A stretch of DNA of 64,000 bases, from assembly GCF_949987515.2 (NCBI RefSeq), contig NC_082701.1:39759755-39823754 (forward strand), written 5' to 3'. Source of the stretch: Delphinus delphis. Its lineage: Eukaryota > Chordata > Mammalia > Artiodactyla > Delphinidae. Each line of letters begins with the position of its first letter. The stretch's first letter is position 1. The notes beneath the pieces are model-generated. The model was not told the DNA's origin and made no database searches. It worked only from the letters and a program-made list of their open reading frames with translations. Below, piece by piece: positions 63,471 to 64,000 of the stretch. Position numbers and translations under genes: made by a program.

Positions 63471-63962
63471 AAACTCTGTCCAAGTATCTGGTTGACCCCT
63501 GAACCAATGCCTGTGTAGGATAGATGCCAAGTTGGCCAGCAAAGCCTAAAGGAACTGAAAGGAAATGTCAGCTGCAATCCACTAAAAGAGTGACAGCTTT
63601 GCAATGAGAGTTCAGTCAAGTGACCTACTAAATTAAACAAACAAACAAAAAACCCCCAATACTCTTCATAGCAACAAAGAGAATCCAAAGTCCCTACAAC
63701 TTTATCATACAGAATAATTGAGATACAATCCCAAAGTACAGACACAGGAAGAAACAGGAAAATGTGATACATAGGAGACGATCAATGGAGACTGGCCCTA
63801 AAGCAACTCAGAGTTTGCAATTAGCAGACAGTGATTTTAAAGTAGCTCTTACAATTGTGCTGAAGGATGTAAATAAAGTATGCTCACAATGAATGTAAGG
63901 ATAGAGCTAATTTCAAGCAAAAAAACCCAAAACAAAACACTACGAAAGAGAGCCAAACACAA
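63471..63962 (+). mobile_element. Possible old L1 5' region
   Basis: atggagactggccctaaagc, ttgcaattagcagacagtga and ttttaaagtagctcttacaa resemble the 5' part of L1M elements ('attagcagacaaggatttta aagcagct'). Borders unknown, family uncertain. Confidence 0.45.
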
Positions 63963-64000
63963 ATTTTATTTTTTATTTTTTATTTATTTATTTTTTGCGG
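63963..64000 (-). mobile_element. Start of a CHR-type SINE cut by the window end
   Basis: A T-rich run ends in ttttttgcgg, which is the reverse complement of ccgcaaaa at the end of the short CHR form (compare 30,091-30,100). Only the tail and four body bases are visible. Confidence 0.65.

Overview
This is a stretch of mammalian nuclear DNA, most likely from a cetacean (whale or dolphin). The strongest clue is a set of CHR-type tRNA-derived SINEs (cetacean/hippo/ruminant family). The copies at 29,903-30,124 and 39,991-40,171 have the 3' body I associate with cetacean genomes, ending in ccacgtaccgc plus poly-A. LINE-1 copies of cetartiodactyl type are also present, and I saw no bovine-style BovB or ART2A repeats. 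Species and chromosome cannot be named from the sequence alone. Repeat names come from memory of consensus sequences, not from a database search.

I found no certain protein-coding gene and no rRNA, tRNA, CRISPR array or bacterial-type operon. Long open frames are either pieces of LINE-1 ORF1/ORF2 or open stretches without ATG starts, domains or splice context. One 99-bp interval (7,131-7,229) has good splice-like borders and coding-like third positions and may be an exon of an unidentified gene. A TATA-type promoter candidate lies near 32,340-32,470. The rest reads as intronic or intergenic DNA.

Layout. 1-21,784: mostly old unique DNA packed with very old repeats (about 20 MIR fragments, several L2, one L3/CR1), plus microsatellites and one old L1 piece at 14.9-15.5 kb. 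21,785-26,316: L1-rich block. It has a 5'-truncated minus-strand L1 with its target-site duplication (TSD), a later plus-strand L1 3'-end fragment inserted into it, then another minus-strand L1 3' end carrying a SINE and a (TA)n tract. 26,317-40,181: mixed old repeats (MLT1-like LTRs, L2, MIR, MER5 and hAT-type DNA transposons) with four CHR SINEs. 40,182-45,205: largely unique DNA with a few MIRs. 45,206-54,310: the dominant structure, a full-length plus-strand L1 (CpG-rich 5' UTR, ORF1, ORF2, 3' UTR) inserted in the same orientation into an older 5'-truncated L1, followed by a SINE. 54,311-64,000: old unique DNA with MIR, L2, MER5 and one MaLR solo LTR with a clear 5-bp TSD; the window ends at the start of another SINE.

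How the parts relate: this is a layered insertion record, not a set of cooperating genes. MIR, L2 and L3 are oldest. DNA transposons and MaLR LTRs cut into them. The L1s and CHR SINEs came last, and several still carry exact TSDs. Both L1 reading frames are broken in every copy, so no autonomous element is expected. I found no convincing previously undescribed biological system. The most checkable leads are the candidate exon, the candidate promoter with a palindromic MCAT/TEAD-like site, the L1-in-L1 nest and the CRE-containing block near 18.2 kb.
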